Origin: Bacillota bacterium | GTDB lineage: Bacteria > Bacillota > Clostridia > Oscillospirales > Oscillospiraceae | DNA: 51,324 bases | Assembly (NCBI GenBank): GCA_021770445.1 | Contig: JAETQY010000025.1 | Span: forward strand, 1-51,324 | Reading direction: 5' to 3' | Shown here: piece after piece, positions 7,774 through 15,864 of the stretch | Layout: each line of letters starts with the position of its first letter | Numbering within the stretch: the stretch's first letter is position 1 | Notes under the pieces: model-generated | The model's database searches: none | What the model saw: the letters and a program-made list of their open reading frames with translations, nothing else | What the model was told of the DNA's origin: nothing | Translations under genes and position numbers: made by a program

Positions 7774-7780
7774 TCTAATA

Positions 7781-7867
7781 TGGTGCGGCTGACGGGAGTC
7801 GAACCCGTACGCCCATCCGGACACAAGCACCTCAAGCTTGCCAGTCTACCAATTCCAGCACAGCCGC
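7781..7867 (-). tRNA. tRNA-Leu (GAG)
   Basis: An 87-nt class II tRNA with CCA encoded. The acceptor stem is GCGGCTG/CAGCCGC with discriminator A, the anticodon stem is CAAGC/GCTTG around loop TTGAGGT (anticodon GAG), there is a long variable arm, and the T arm is ACGGG-TTCGACT-CCCGT. Its 3' end faces the accessory island at 1-7780, the usual arrangement for an integration target. The promoter is at 7897-7925. Confidence 0.95.
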
Positions 7868-7896
7868 AAATTGCGGTCATTTTTGACCGCCCCATT

Positions 7897-7925
7897 ATTA
7901 TACTGTTTCAATGAGGTTTTGTCAA
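7897..7925 (-). promoter_or_regulatory. Sigma-A promoter of tRNA-Leu(GAG)
   Basis: On the minus strand, TTGACA (7920-7925) and TATAAT (7897-7902) are separated by 17 bp, a full consensus match. Transcription starts just before a small GGTCAAAAATGACC dyad (around 7876-7889) that precedes the tRNA 5' end. Confidence 0.85.
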
Positions 7926-7995
7926 CGGGATTTTTCAAGATTTTGCATGGAGGTCCATAGCGCAATTGATAAATTAAAGAAACCGCAATTTATCT

Positions 7996-8024
7996 TTTAC
8001 AAATTACAGGAAGTACGGTATACT
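7996..8024 (+). promoter_or_regulatory. Promoter of trmB
   Basis: TTTACA (7996-8001), a 17-bp spacer and TATACT (8019-8024). It lies about 45 bp before the trmB start codon. Confidence 0.7.
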
Positions 8025-8070
8025 AATAGCCAGCAGTACAAGATCAGGAAGAAATATAGAGGTGACCTGA

Positions 8071-8814
8071 ATGAGAATGAGGAAAAAGCCCAATCTTCCG
8101 GCCCGAATGGAGCGGTGCGCGGCGATGTTGATTTCAGATCCCGCCTCAATGCGGGGGCGTTGGCGGGAGCTGTATCCCGGTGCAAGGGAGCTGCGGCTAG
8201 AGATCGGCTGCGGCAAGGGGCGGTTTTCCGCGGAGACGGCGGAACAGAACCCCGATGTGTTGTACATTGCGCTGGAGCGGGTACCCGACGCTATGATCAT
8301 AGCCATGGAGCGGTGCCAGGCCAAGGGGCTGACCAACATCTTTTTTATTGACGGAGACGCCGCCCTGCTGCGGGACTACTTCGCCCCCGACGAGGTGGAC
8401 CTGTTGTACATCAACTTCTGCGACCCCTGGCCGGGGGTGAAGCATGCCCGGCGGCGGCTGACCCACGAGCAGTTTTTGATCCTCTACCGGGGGATTCTGC
8501 GGGAGGGAGGACAGATTCACTTTAAGAGTGACAACCACGATCTGTTTGAGTGGTCGCTGTTCCAGTTCCCGAAAGCGGGCTTTGCCCTGTCCCAGGTGAC
8601 CCGGGATCTCCACGGGGAGGGGGTCCGGGGGGTCATGACCGACTATGAGGAGAAGTTCCATTTGCTGGGTACCCCCATCAACCGCTGTGTGGGTACCAAG
8701 GAGCGGATGGACCCGGAGCCTGAGTTTCGTCCCATTGCGGGCCCGGCCAGGGGTCCGGCGGGAAGAGGGCCGGACCTGGCAGACGTGAGCGGAGGTGAGG
8801 AAACAAAAACTTGA
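8071..8814 (+). CDS. trmB: tRNA (guanine-N7-)-methyltransferase TrmB
   Basis: The 247-residue product uses S-adenosylmethionine to methylate G46 of tRNA at N7 in the cytoplasm. The Rossmann SAM site E-I-G-C-G-K-G-R-F lies at about 46-54, the family motif F-C-D-P-W-P-G-V-K-H-A-R-R-R-L (normally F-x-D-P-W-P-K-K-x-H) at about 115-129, and F-K-S-D-N-H-D-L-F-E at about 150-159. The C-terminal 35 residues are a variable proline- and glycine-rich tail. The ATG follows GAGGTGACCTGA. Single gene with its own promoter. The -35 box of the next gene overlaps its stop codon. Confidence 0.93.
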   Translation: MRMRKKPNLPARMERCAAMLISDPASMRGRWRELYPGARELRLEIGCGKGRFSAETAEQNPDVLYIALERVPDAMIIAMERCQAKGLTNIFFIDGDAALLRDYFAPDEVDLLYINFCDPWPGVKHARRRLTHEQFLILYRGILREGGQIHFKSDNHDLFEWSLFQFPKAGFALSQVTRDLHGEGVRGVMTDYEEKFHLLGTPINRCVGTKERMDPEPEFRPIAGPARGPAGRGPDLADVSGGEETKT

Positions 8815-8838
8815 CATTTCGCACAAAAGGACTATAAT
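8811..8838 (+). promoter_or_regulatory. Promoter of the ABC importer operon
   Basis: TTGACA (8811-8816), a 16-bp spacer and TATAAT (8833-8838), a full consensus promoter. The -35 box overlaps the trmB stop codon (8812-8814). Confidence 0.85.
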
Positions 8839-8891
8839 ATAAAGGTAAACAATTTACCGCAATGCCCAATTTCTGAAAGGAGTCTTTGCTT

Positions 8892-10175
8892 ATGAAAAAG
8901 ATGCTTGCACTTGCACTGGCCATGTCCATGGCCCTGTCTCTGGCCGCCTGCGGCGGCGGTGGGGATAAGTCCCAGACCCCGCCTCCTCCTTCCACTGGCG
9001 GCAGCAGTGCCGGCCAGTCCACCCCCCAGGGGGTGGAGCCGGACTATGACTATACCATCCGTATCTATTCCAACTCCAACTCCACCGAGCGCACCACCTG
9101 GCTGATCCAGGAGGCCAAGGCGGCCGGCTTCAACATCTCTATCGACAACAACGACGTTATCTCCGGCGACACTCAGGCCATCCAGGCCGCCAACGAGAAC
9201 AAGGACGGAGACCTGATCTTCGGCCTGAACGAGACCCGCTGGAGCCAGCTGGTCAACGGCACCTATGAGAACCTGAAGATCATGGACTGGACCCCCACCT
9301 GGTCGGGCGATGTGGGCGAGTATGTCTATCCCGGCAAGGCCTATGGACTGGTCATCCAGAATGTGCTGATGCTCTACCGCAACGACGAGCTGGGCACCAA
9401 CGGCCAGGAGCTCCACTTTGACCACTGGGCCGACATCGTCAACTGCGGTTACTCCTGGTACCGCCAGAACAAGGTGGGCGGCACCACCAACGCCAACATC
9501 AACTCCGCCATGCTGTATGCCTTCGTCGATCCCGCCTCTCCCGCCGGCGGCATCTCCATCGACGGCTGGAAGACCCTGTGGAAGTACTGCGCCGACGGCA
9601 AGAGCGGCGGCGACGACTACAAGTACGGCTTTGATCCCCTGAACAAGGGCGACGTGCAGGTATCCACCTTCTACTCCTCCTCCCTCTACGGCAAGATCGA
9701 CGCCGCAGGTGAGAGCTCTGACAAGCCCCTGAAGGGAACCATGGAGCCCGAGAACTGGTCCCTGGTGGATATCAAGGACGGCACCTACTACATCGCCGAG
9801 TACATTGGCATTCTGGATAAGGCCGGCCGTACCCCCGAGCAGACCGCCGCCGTTCAGGAGTTCGCCGAGTGGTTCGGCTCCGCCGAGACCCAGGCCGCCT
9901 GGGGCGAGGAGTTCGACTCCTATCCCTGCAACACCGAGGCCGCGGCCATCCTCTATCCCAACGGCATTCCCCCGATCTACCAGCTGAAGAACTTCGCCCT
10001 GTCCAAGGTGGACGGCACTGACATGACCTACGCCGAGTACGTGGCCGAGCACTCCAGCGACTGGACCAACATTATGACCAACCTGGGCTTCTACTGGGCC
10101 GATGCCAGCAGTCCCGCTACCGAGCCCGATTGGGACAGCCTGGACTGGGCTACCCTGACCCAGTCCGCCGGCTAA
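8892..10175 (+). CDS. ABC transporter substrate-binding lipoprotein (iron/polyamine/phosphonate type)
   Basis: The product is about 427 residues from the ATG at 8892, 9 nt after AAAGGAG; an in-frame TTG at 8886 is less likely. A lipoprotein signal (M-K-K-M-L-A-L-A then L-A-A-C-G-G-G) gives a lipidated cysteine, followed by a Gly/Ser/Pro linker to about residue 50. The rest has the composition and closing W-G-E-E-F / P-N-G-I-P pattern of a periplasmic-binding fold with two lobes, as in Fe3+, spermidine or 2-aminoethylphosphonate binding proteins. It captures the substrate outside the membrane for the ATPase and fused permease that follow. The ligand cannot be read from the sequence. The co-transcribed phosphatase hints at a phosphorylated or phosphonate-like compound, which is inference. 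Confidence 0.8.
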   Translation: MKKMLALALAMSMALSLAACGGGGDKSQTPPPPSTGGSSAGQSTPQGVEPDYDYTIRIYSNSNSTERTTWLIQEAKAAGFNISIDNNDVISGDTQAIQAANENKDGDLIFGLNETRWSQLVNGTYENLKIMDWTPTWSGDVGEYVYPGKAYGLVIQNVLMLYRNDELGTNGQELHFDHWADIVNCGYSWYRQNKVGGTTNANINSAMLYAFVDPASPAGGISIDGWKTLWKYCADGKSGGDDYKYGFDPLNKGDVQVSTFYSSSLYGKIDAAGESSDKPLKGTMEPENWSLVDIKDGTYYIAEYIGILDKAGRTPEQTAAVQEFAEWFGSAETQAAWGEEFDSYPCNTEAAAILYPNGIPPIYQLKNFALSKVDGTDMTYAEYVAEHSSDWTNIMTNLGFYWADASSPATEPDWDSLDWATLTQSAG

Positions 10176-10190
10176 ATACAAATGTTTCTC

Positions 10191-10220
10191 TGTGGCGAGC
10201 CGGGGGACCGGCTCGCCACA
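10191..10220 (+). terminator. Hairpin between binding protein and ATPase genes
   Basis: A strong stem, TGTGGCGAGCC paired with GGCTCGCCACA, 16 bp after the binding-protein stop codon and without a good U tract. It probably stabilises the upstream message or partially terminates, so that the binding protein is made in excess. Confidence 0.6.
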
Positions 10221-10239
10221 CGCATTTCAACAATCCCCA

Positions 10240-10276
10240 GTCAGCCTGTGGCTGACAGCCCCTTTTTAAAGGGGCC
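10240..10276. repeat. Two-hairpin intergenic repeat
   Basis: GTCAGCC/GGCTGAC followed directly by GCCCCTTT/AAAGGGGC, two small dyads in tandem. Its form resembles the short palindromic dispersed repeats found between genes in this group of bacteria, but no second copy of this one is in the window. Confidence 0.35.
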
Positions 10277-10303
10277 AGATTTTATAGAGAGGGAGCTTTG
10301 CCT

Positions 10304-11320
10304 ATGATCCGGCTCAACGATATCGTCGTTAAGTTCGGCGACTTTACCGCACTGCACGACATCAACGTCCATGTGAAGGAGGGGGAGTTCTTCACCTTCC
10401 TGGGGCCCTCCGGCTGCGGGAAGACCACCACCCTGCGCACCATCACCGGCTTTATTGAGCCTGTCTCCGGATCGGTGGTGGTGAAGGACAGGGATATCAC
10501 CCACGTCCCCATCGAGGAGCGGAACATCGGCATTGTATTCCAGTCCTACGCTCTGTTCCCCACCATGACGGTGTATGACAACATCGCCTTTGGCCTGAAG
10601 CTGAAAAAGCTGAGAAAGGCGGAGATCGCCCAAAAGGTGAACGACATCGCCCGAAAGGTGGACCTGAGCGACGAGCAGCTAAAAAAGGCGGTGAGCCAGC
10701 TGTCCGGCGGACAGCAGCAGCGGGTGGCCATCGCCAGGGCGCTGGTCACCGAGCCCGCCATCATCTGCATGGACGAGCCCCTGTCCAACCTGGACGCCAA
10801 GCTGCGGGTCCAGCTGCGCAACGAGCTCAAGCAGATGCAGAAGGACTTCGGCATCACCACCATCTACGTCACCCACGACCAGGAGGAGGCCCTCACCCTC
10901 TCCGACCACATCGCCGTGTTCAACAAGGGGGTCATCGAGCAGATCGGCACCCCCAACGAGGTGTATAACCACTCGGCCACCGAGTTCGTGTGCAACTTCA
11001 TCGGCGACATCAACCTGCTCCAGGGTGAGGCGGTGGCTGCCCTGAACGCGGGCGGGGGACAGGTGGACCCCGCTGCCCACAACTACATCCGACTGGAGCG
11101 CATCCACGTCAACGTGGAGCCCAAGCCGGGGAATGTGGTGCTGCCCGGCGTGGTGGACAGCCGGGAGTACTACGGACTGTACATCAAGTACTACATCAAG
11201 GCCGCCGGGCAGACCATCAAGGTCATCGAGAAGAACGACGGCGTGAACATCTACGAAGCGGGCCAAGCCGTGAAGGTGGTCATGGACCCCAGAGACGTGA
11301 TGGCCTACCCGGTTGCGTAA
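10304..11320 (+). CDS. ABC transporter ATP-binding protein (PotA/FbpC type)
   Basis: The 338-residue product starts at the ATG at 10304 (M-I-R-L-N-D-I-V-V). Walker A G-P-S-G-C-G-K-T-T lies at about 37-45, the Q loop F-Q-S-Y-A-L-F-P at about 81-88, signature L-S-G-G-Q-Q-Q-R at about 133-140, Walker B I-C-M-D-E-P-L-S-N-L-D at about 155-165, and the H loop V-T-H-D. A C-terminal TOBE-like domain (about 240-338) is present, as in importers for iron, polyamines or phosphonates. It powers the fused permease, whose gene follows 13 bp downstream. Confidence 0.92.
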   Translation: MIRLNDIVVKFGDFTALHDINVHVKEGEFFTFLGPSGCGKTTTLRTITGFIEPVSGSVVVKDRDITHVPIEERNIGIVFQSYALFPTMTVYDNIAFGLKLKKLRKAEIAQKVNDIARKVDLSDEQLKKAVSQLSGGQQQRVAIARALVTEPAIICMDEPLSNLDAKLRVQLRNELKQMQKDFGITTIYVTHDQEEALTLSDHIAVFNKGVIEQIGTPNEVYNHSATEFVCNFIGDINLLQGEAVAALNAGGGQVDPAAHNYIRLERIHVNVEPKPGNVVLPGVVDSREYYGLYIKYYIKAAGQTIKVIEKNDGVNIYEAGQAVKVVMDPRDVMAYPVA

Positions 11321-11333
11321 GGGGGGCGGGACT

Positions 11334-13238
11334 ATGACCAAAAGCCGCTCCAGCGCCCTGAGCCCGGCCCTGCTAGCAAAGATTTTCGGCGTCGCCTTCT
11401 TTGCCTACCTGTTCCTGGGCTTTATGCTGCTGCCCTGCCTCAACACCCTGGCCAGCATCTTCACCACCCAGAACGCCTCGGGGGAGGTGGACCCCCTGGC
11501 GGTCATCCGCTTCTTCTTCGCCGGCAATATGGGCTCCTATGTGTGGAACTCCCTAAAGCTGGCCGTCTGCCTAGTGATCACGGTGAACATTGTGGGCGTG
11601 TCCATCGTCCTGCTCACCGAGTATTTCGACATCAAGGGTGCCAAGATCCTCCGCCTGGGCTACATGACCACCCTGATCTACTCCGGCGTGGCCCTGGTCA
11701 CCGGCTATCTGTTCCTCTACGACAGCAACGGCATCATCACAACCCTGCTGGTGAACGCCTTTCCCGGGATGAACCCCAACTGGTTCTCCGGCTTCAACGC
11801 GGTGCTGTTCACCATGACCTTCGCCTGCACCAGCAACCATGCCCTGTTCCTGCGCAACGCCATCCGGGGCATCGACTACAACACAGTGGAGGCCGCCCGG
11901 AACATGGGGGCCCGGCCCTTCAAGGTGCTGTGGAAGGTGGTTTTCCCCACTCTGGTGCCCACCATGTTCTCCCTGACGGTGATGACCTTCATCACCGGCC
12001 TGTGCGCCATGTCCGCCCCAACCCTGCTGGGCTACGACTCCATCAATCCGGAGATCGTCCGGCTGGCCGGGTCCTCCACGGCGGACGAGGCCTTTCCCCA
12101 GGCCCGGGCGGCCTTGCTATCCGTCATCCTGGCCTTGTTTACCATCGTCCTGCTGACGGTGCTGTCCTCCTATGAGCGGAAGGGCCACTATCTCTCCGTT
12201 TCCAAGACCAAGGCCAAGCTGCAAAAGCAGAAAATCGACAATCCAGTGTGGAACCTCCTGGCCCACATCTACGCCTATATCCTCTTTGTCATCTATATGA
12301 CCCCAGTGGTCATGATTATCATCTTCTCCTTCCAGACCTACGGGGCCATCCGGATGAAGCGGCTGGACCTGTCCAACTGGACCCTCATCAATTTCTTCGG
12401 AACCCAGGACTACGAGTACCTCACCAACCGGGGTACCTACAAGACCAGGAAGGGGTCCATCTCCGGCCTGTTCGCCAACGAGGCCACCCTGGGAGGCATC
12501 AAGCTCAGCTTCATCCTGTCCGCCATCGCCGCCGCCCTGGCCTGCGTCATCGTGGTGGTGGCCTGCAACTACATCTTCAAGAACCGGAACAAGAAGTCGG
12601 GCACCGTGCTGGAGTACTGCCTGCTCTTCCCCTGGCTGCTGCCCACCATCCTCATCTGCTACTCCTACCGGGTCTATTTCAACAGCGAGGACGTGTGGTA
12701 TGTGGGCGGGACCAACCTGTACTACGCCGAGCACGTGCGGCTGCTCATCATCCTGGCCTACACGGTGGTCAAGCTGCCCTTCTCCCTGCGGATGATAAAG
12801 GCCGCCTTCTACGCCATCGACGAGGAGCTGGAGGACGCCGCCCGGAATCTGGGCTCCAGTCCGCTGGTCACATTCCTGAAGGTGAAGCTGCCCATCATCC
12901 TGCCCTCGGTGCTGGCGGTGTTCGCCCTGAATTTCAACGCCCTGTTCACCGAGTACGACATGTCGGCCACCTTTGCCAGCTCCTACGGCACCACCTACGC
13001 CATGGTCATCCAGTCCATGTGCCGGGAGGAGGGGCTGTACGGCTACAACGTCAACGCCTCGGGCCGGCGGTGTGCCTCCACGGTGTTCATTATGATCGTG
13101 TCGGGCGTTATCCTGTACCTGGTCTACGGCGTGGGCGCCCGGGACCTGGGGGAGCGGCTGGAGATCAGGGACCGGCGGCGCAAGCGGCTGGAAAAAATAA
13201 AGAGCTTTGGAAAAAGGACCGGGGAGGCCCACACATGA
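11334..13238 (+). CDS. ABC transporter permease, two fused membrane units (FbpB type)
   Basis: The product is about 634 residues from the ATG at 11334, after GGGGGGCGGGACT. Two binding-protein-dependent permease domains are fused in one chain: each half has about six membrane segments and an EAA loop (E-A-A-R-N-M-G-A at about 185-192 and E-D-A-A-R-N-L-G-S at about 500-508). This is the usual form for FbpB-like iron or aminoethylphosphonate importers, so no second permease gene is needed. A charged cytoplasmic tail (R-D-R-R-R-K-R) ends the protein. The stop codon overlaps the start of the HAD phosphatase gene (ATGA). Confidence 0.9.
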   Translation: MTKSRSSALSPALLAKIFGVAFFAYLFLGFMLLPCLNTLASIFTTQNASGEVDPLAVIRFFFAGNMGSYVWNSLKLAVCLVITVNIVGVSIVLLTEYFDIKGAKILRLGYMTTLIYSGVALVTGYLFLYDSNGIITTLLVNAFPGMNPNWFSGFNAVLFTMTFACTSNHALFLRNAIRGIDYNTVEAARNMGARPFKVLWKVVFPTLVPTMFSLTVMTFITGLCAMSAPTLLGYDSINPEIVRLAGSSTADEAFPQARAALLSVILALFTIVLLTVLSSYERKGHYLSVSKTKAKLQKQKIDNPVWNLLAHIYAYILFVIYMTPVVMIIIFSFQTYGAIRMKRLDLSNWTLINFFGTQDYEYLTNRGTYKTRKGSISGLFANEATLGGIKLSFILSAIAAALACVIVVVACNYIFKNRNKKSGTVLEYCLLFPWLLPTILICYSYRVYFNSEDVWYVGGTNLYYAEHVRLLIILAYTVVKLPFSLRMIKAAFYAIDEELEDAARNLGSSPLVTFLKVKLPIILPSVLAVFALNFNALFTEYDMSATFASSYGTTYAMVIQSMCREEGLYGYNVNASGRRCASTVFIMIVSGVILYLVYGVGARDLGERLEIRDRRRKRLEKIKSFGKRTGEAHT

Positions 13239-13858
13239 TCCGAAATATTATATTTGACATGGGCAACGTGCTCATCTACTGGCGGCCCGACGTGCTGGTT
13301 GAGCGGCTGGGCGTGCCGGAGGAGGACCGCCCCCTGCTCCTCCGGGAGGTCTTTGGCGACGTGAACTGGCTCCAGCTGGACCGGGGGATCGTCACCCCGG
13401 AGGAGGCCGCTGACCGCATGTGCCGCCGCCTGCCCCGGCGTCTCCACGGGGCGGTCCACCAGCTGACCGCGGGCTGGTGGCACGGCCCGCTGCTCCCTGT
13501 GGAGGGGATGGCGGAGCTGGTCCGGGAGCTGAAGGAACTGGGGTACGGCATCTACCTGCTCTCCAATGCCGGCGTGGACCTGCCGAAGTTCTTCCCCCGC
13601 ATCCCGGGCAGCGAGTGCTTCGACGGCCGTGTGGTCTCCGCCTTCCACAAGCTCCTCAAGCCCCAGCCGGAGTTGTATCAAATTCTGCTCCAGGAGTATA
13701 GTCTGAAAGGGGAGGAGTGCTTCTTCACGGACGACCTGAACATCAACGTGGAGGCCGCCATGCTGGCGGGGATGTCCGGGACGGTCTTCCGCGGGGCGGA
13801 TGATCTGCGCCGTTCGCTGAGGGAGGCGGGGATTCCCGTTTCAGCCGGAGACGTATAG
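13235..13858 (+). CDS. HAD-superfamily phosphatase (HAD-IA, YihX-like)
   Basis: The 207-residue product has the HAD motif I I-F-D-M-G-N-V-L at residues 6-13. The second Asp of D-x-D is replaced by Gly, as is usual in the F-D-x-G-N-V subfamily. Motif II is L-L-S-N-A at about 107-111, the motif III lysine is in K-L-L-K-P-Q-P-E at about 137-144, and motif IV F-F-T-D-D-L lies at about 163-168. It probably removes phosphate from a small sugar-like phosphate in the cytoplasm. It overlaps the permease stop by 4 bp and closes the importer operon, so it may process the imported compound. Confidence 0.85.
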   Translation: MIRNIIFDMGNVLIYWRPDVLVERLGVPEEDRPLLLREVFGDVNWLQLDRGIVTPEEAADRMCRRLPRRLHGAVHQLTAGWWHGPLLPVEGMAELVRELKELGYGIYLLSNAGVDLPKFFPRIPGSECFDGRVVSAFHKLLKPQPELYQILLQEYSLKGEECFFTDDLNINVEAAMLAGMSGTVFRGADDLRRSLREAGIPVSAGDV

Positions 13859-13869
13859 CCCTTGTTCAC

Positions 13870-13905
13870 CGCCGCGGGTGCCTGTGCGCCTGCGGCGATG
13901 CTTTT
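13870..13905 (+). terminator. Terminator of the importer operon
   Basis: A stem CGCCGC/GCGGCG with an inner GGTGC/GCGCC helix, followed by ATGCTTTTG. The U tract is short, so termination may be partial. Confidence 0.55.
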
Positions 13906-13962
13906 GATAAAATAATTTGGGCAAGATTGGGAAATGGGCTTCCTATTTGCAGAAAGATTTGG

Positions 13963-13968
13963 TATAAT
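13963..13968 (+). promoter_or_regulatory. -10 box upstream of the diguanylate cyclase gene
   Basis: TATAAT at 13963-13968 without a recognisable -35 at the right distance (13940-13945 reads TTCCTA). A leader of about 75 nt follows, with GGCGGCC and GGCCGCC arms that could form a hairpin. I could not match it to a c-di-GMP riboswitch. Confidence 0.45.
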
Positions 13969-14048
13969 GAGACGCAGAGCGACCTGCGGCGGCCGGTCGA
14001 TATAAGCTCTATGCTGGACCCTGGCCGCCCATATTGAGGAGTGGAGAC

Positions 14049-14975
14049 ATGGAGAGACAGGAAAGAATACTGATTATTGATGACAGCCCAGTGCAGGCGG
14101 AGCGGCTCAAGTCTATTTTGCAGGACGATTATGCGATCACGCTGGCCAACACCGCTGAGATGGGACTGAAATACGCCAGGGAGGGGGACTTCGACCTGGT
14201 GCTGCTGGATGTGGTCATGCCGGAGATGGACGGTTTTGTCCTTTTGAAGAAGCTACAGGAGGAGATCATCACCCAGCACACCCCGGTGATCCTGATCACC
14301 AGCCTGAACGACGTGGAGAATGAGGAGAAGGGACTTACCCTGGGGGCTGTAGATTACATCATCAAGCCCTACCATGCGGCCATCGTCAAGGCGCGGGTGA
14401 ATACCCATATCAAGCTGTGCCGCTACCGGCAGCAGCTGGAGCAGAAGGCTATGATCGACCCCATGACCGGGGTATCCAACCGGCGGGGCTACGATACGTG
14501 CTGCTTTAAGAAGTGGCAGGAGGCGGTGCGCCTTAAGACGCCCATCTCCCTGTGCATGATGGATATCGACAAGTTCAAGGTGTATAACGATACCTTCGGG
14601 CATCCCGCCGGAGACAAGGTGATTCGGGCTGTGGCCGGAGTGGCGACCGATTATCTCAGGCGCAGTACAGACTTCTTTGCCCGGTATGGCGGGGAGGAGT
14701 TTGTGGCCATTATCCAGGGCAACGACGCCCAAACGGCCTTCGCCCAGCTGACACGGCTGCGCAAGGCGGTAGAGAGCCTGCACATCGCCCATAATCCGGA
14801 GGTATCCCCGTGGGTCACCATCAGCATAGGCGGGGTCACCGTCCTGCCCAAGCTGGGTGACAGCTATGACACCTATTTGAAGATCGCAGATACCATGCTT
14901 TACGACGCCAAGCGCTTTGGCCGCAACCAGGTTGTGTGGTCCAATGAGAGAATGGAGCAGTTGCGGGAACAGTAA
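14049..14975 (+). CDS. Response regulator with diguanylate cyclase output (REC-GGDEF)
   Basis: The 308-residue product starts at the ATG at 14049, 7 nt after GAGGAG. A receiver domain fills about 5-120: acidic pocket I-D-D, phospho-acceptor Asp in L-V-L-L-D-V-V-M-P-E-M-D-G at about 53, and K-P-Y. A GGDEF domain (about 130-300) follows, with D-P-M-T-G-V-S-N-R-R-G, D-I-D-K-F-K-V-Y-N-D and the active-site signature G-G-E-E-F. It makes cyclic di-GMP from two GTP when the receiver is phosphorylated. No RxxD inhibitory site is evident before G-G-E-E-F. The next gene, 24 bp downstream, is a PilZ protein, its probable effector. No histidine kinase lies nearby. Confidence 0.93.
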   Translation: MERQERILIIDDSPVQAERLKSILQDDYAITLANTAEMGLKYAREGDFDLVLLDVVMPEMDGFVLLKKLQEEIITQHTPVILITSLNDVENEEKGLTLGAVDYIIKPYHAAIVKARVNTHIKLCRYRQQLEQKAMIDPMTGVSNRRGYDTCCFKKWQEAVRLKTPISLCMMDIDKFKVYNDTFGHPAGDKVIRAVAGVATDYLRRSTDFFARYGGEEFVAIIQGNDAQTAFAQLTRLRKAVESLHIAHNPEVSPWVTISIGGVTVLPKLGDSYDTYLKIADTMLYDAKRFGRNQVVWSNERMEQLREQ

Positions 14976-14999
14976 CAGTCAATTGGGGGTGAGCGTCAA

Positions 15000-15692
15000 A
15001 TGGGACTGTTCGGATTGTTTGGAAAGAGCCCAAAGCAGAGGGAGGAAGAAGAGTCTCAACGTCGTGCGCAGACAGAGGATCTGGAAATTTACTCCGGAAT
15101 GCGGGTGGAGGTGACCTCTGACGATGGCCGGATGTTTCTGGTGGCCCGGCTGACCGGCCTGCGGGGAGATCGGGCCCAGCTTAAGCCCGCCACAGAGGGA
15201 AGTCTGCTGACCACGCTGGAGGAGCCGGTACTGGTGACCCTGCGGGGCTACAGCAGCAAGGAAAACAAGGCCGTTATTATGAAATGTACTGTGCGCTCCG
15301 GAGGTAAAAACCTGTGGCAGGCGGAGCACCTTGCGCTGATTAAGCGGAGCAATGACCGGGCGTTCTTCCGTATGGGGACCAGCCTGGCGGGCAAGCTGGC
15401 GCCTCTGGGCCAGCTGAATGCGCCGGCGGAGGAGTGCCGGCTGTTGAACATCAGTGTGGGCGGCACCTGTATCAGTACCGGGATCAGGCACAACATTGGG
15501 GATAAGTTTTTGCTCTGGTCAAAGCTGACCCCCGATTCAGAGCCGATACAGGTGGTCTGTCAGATCGTGCGCATCAATGAGCGCAGGTATGGCAGCTTTG
15601 AGTACGGCTGTCGCTTCTTGAACCTGAGCGAGGCGGAAGAGGAGCGGGTCCTACAGATCATATTCGATATGCAGCGGCAGGGACGGACCTGA
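15000..15692 (+). CDS. PilZ domain protein (c-di-GMP effector, YcgR-like)
   Basis: In the 230-residue product an N-terminal YcgR-like beta domain (about 25-110) follows a charged start. A PilZ domain at about 115-225 carries the ligand signature in reduced form, with R-A-F-F-R-M at about 120-125 in place of RxxxR and N-I-S-V-G-G-T at about 150-156 for (D/N)xSxxG. It binds cyclic di-GMP in the cytoplasm and passes the signal to a partner, in YcgR the flagellar motor. It is encoded right after a diguanylate cyclase, so the two likely form one circuit. No signal peptide is visible. The terminator follows. Confidence 0.85.
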   Translation: MGLFGLFGKSPKQREEEESQRRAQTEDLEIYSGMRVEVTSDDGRMFLVARLTGLRGDRAQLKPATEGSLLTTLEEPVLVTLRGYSSKENKAVIMKCTVRSGGKNLWQAEHLALIKRSNDRAFFRMGTSLAGKLAPLGQLNAPAEECRLLNISVGGTCISTGIRHNIGDKFLLWSKLTPDSEPIQVVCQIVRINERRYGSFEYGCRFLNLSEAEEERVLQIIFDMQRQGRT

Positions 15693-15698
15693 GCTGTT

Positions 15699-15752
15699 GA
15701 CAGCGGGGAGTACGGCGCGGGAAGCGCCGTGCCTCCCGCTGTCCTTTTGTTT
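15699..15752 (+). terminator. Terminator after the PilZ gene
   Basis: A long stem (GACAGCGGGGA with TCCCGCTGTC, plus an inner ACGGCGC/GCGCCGT helix) followed by CTTTTGTTT. Confidence 0.8.
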
Positions 15753-15800
15753 AAGTACTTGGTGAAAACGCCGAAAATACAATTTTTAATACATGGCAGA

Positions 15801-15828
15801 TTGACAGACCGGACGAATGTGATATAAT
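15801..15828 (+). promoter_or_regulatory. Promoter of the Rrf2 gene
   Basis: TTGACA (15801-15806), a 16-bp spacer and TATAAT (15823-15828), full consensus. An Rrf2 site could overlap it, but I see no clear palindrome. Confidence 0.85.
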
Positions 15829-15864
15829 GGACCAAAAAGGTACCGTATAGGGGGAGGGAGTTCC

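Noticed and set aside
8832..10181. Long antisense frame of 449 codons opposite the binding-protein gene
   Set aside because: Gly/Val/Leu-rich shadow caused by GC-rich third positions; the sense gene is certain.
13969..14048. Possible c-di-GMP riboswitch before the diguanylate cyclase
   Set aside because: Only a GGCGGCC/GGCCGCC dyad is visible; the conserved GEMM elements are not recognisable.
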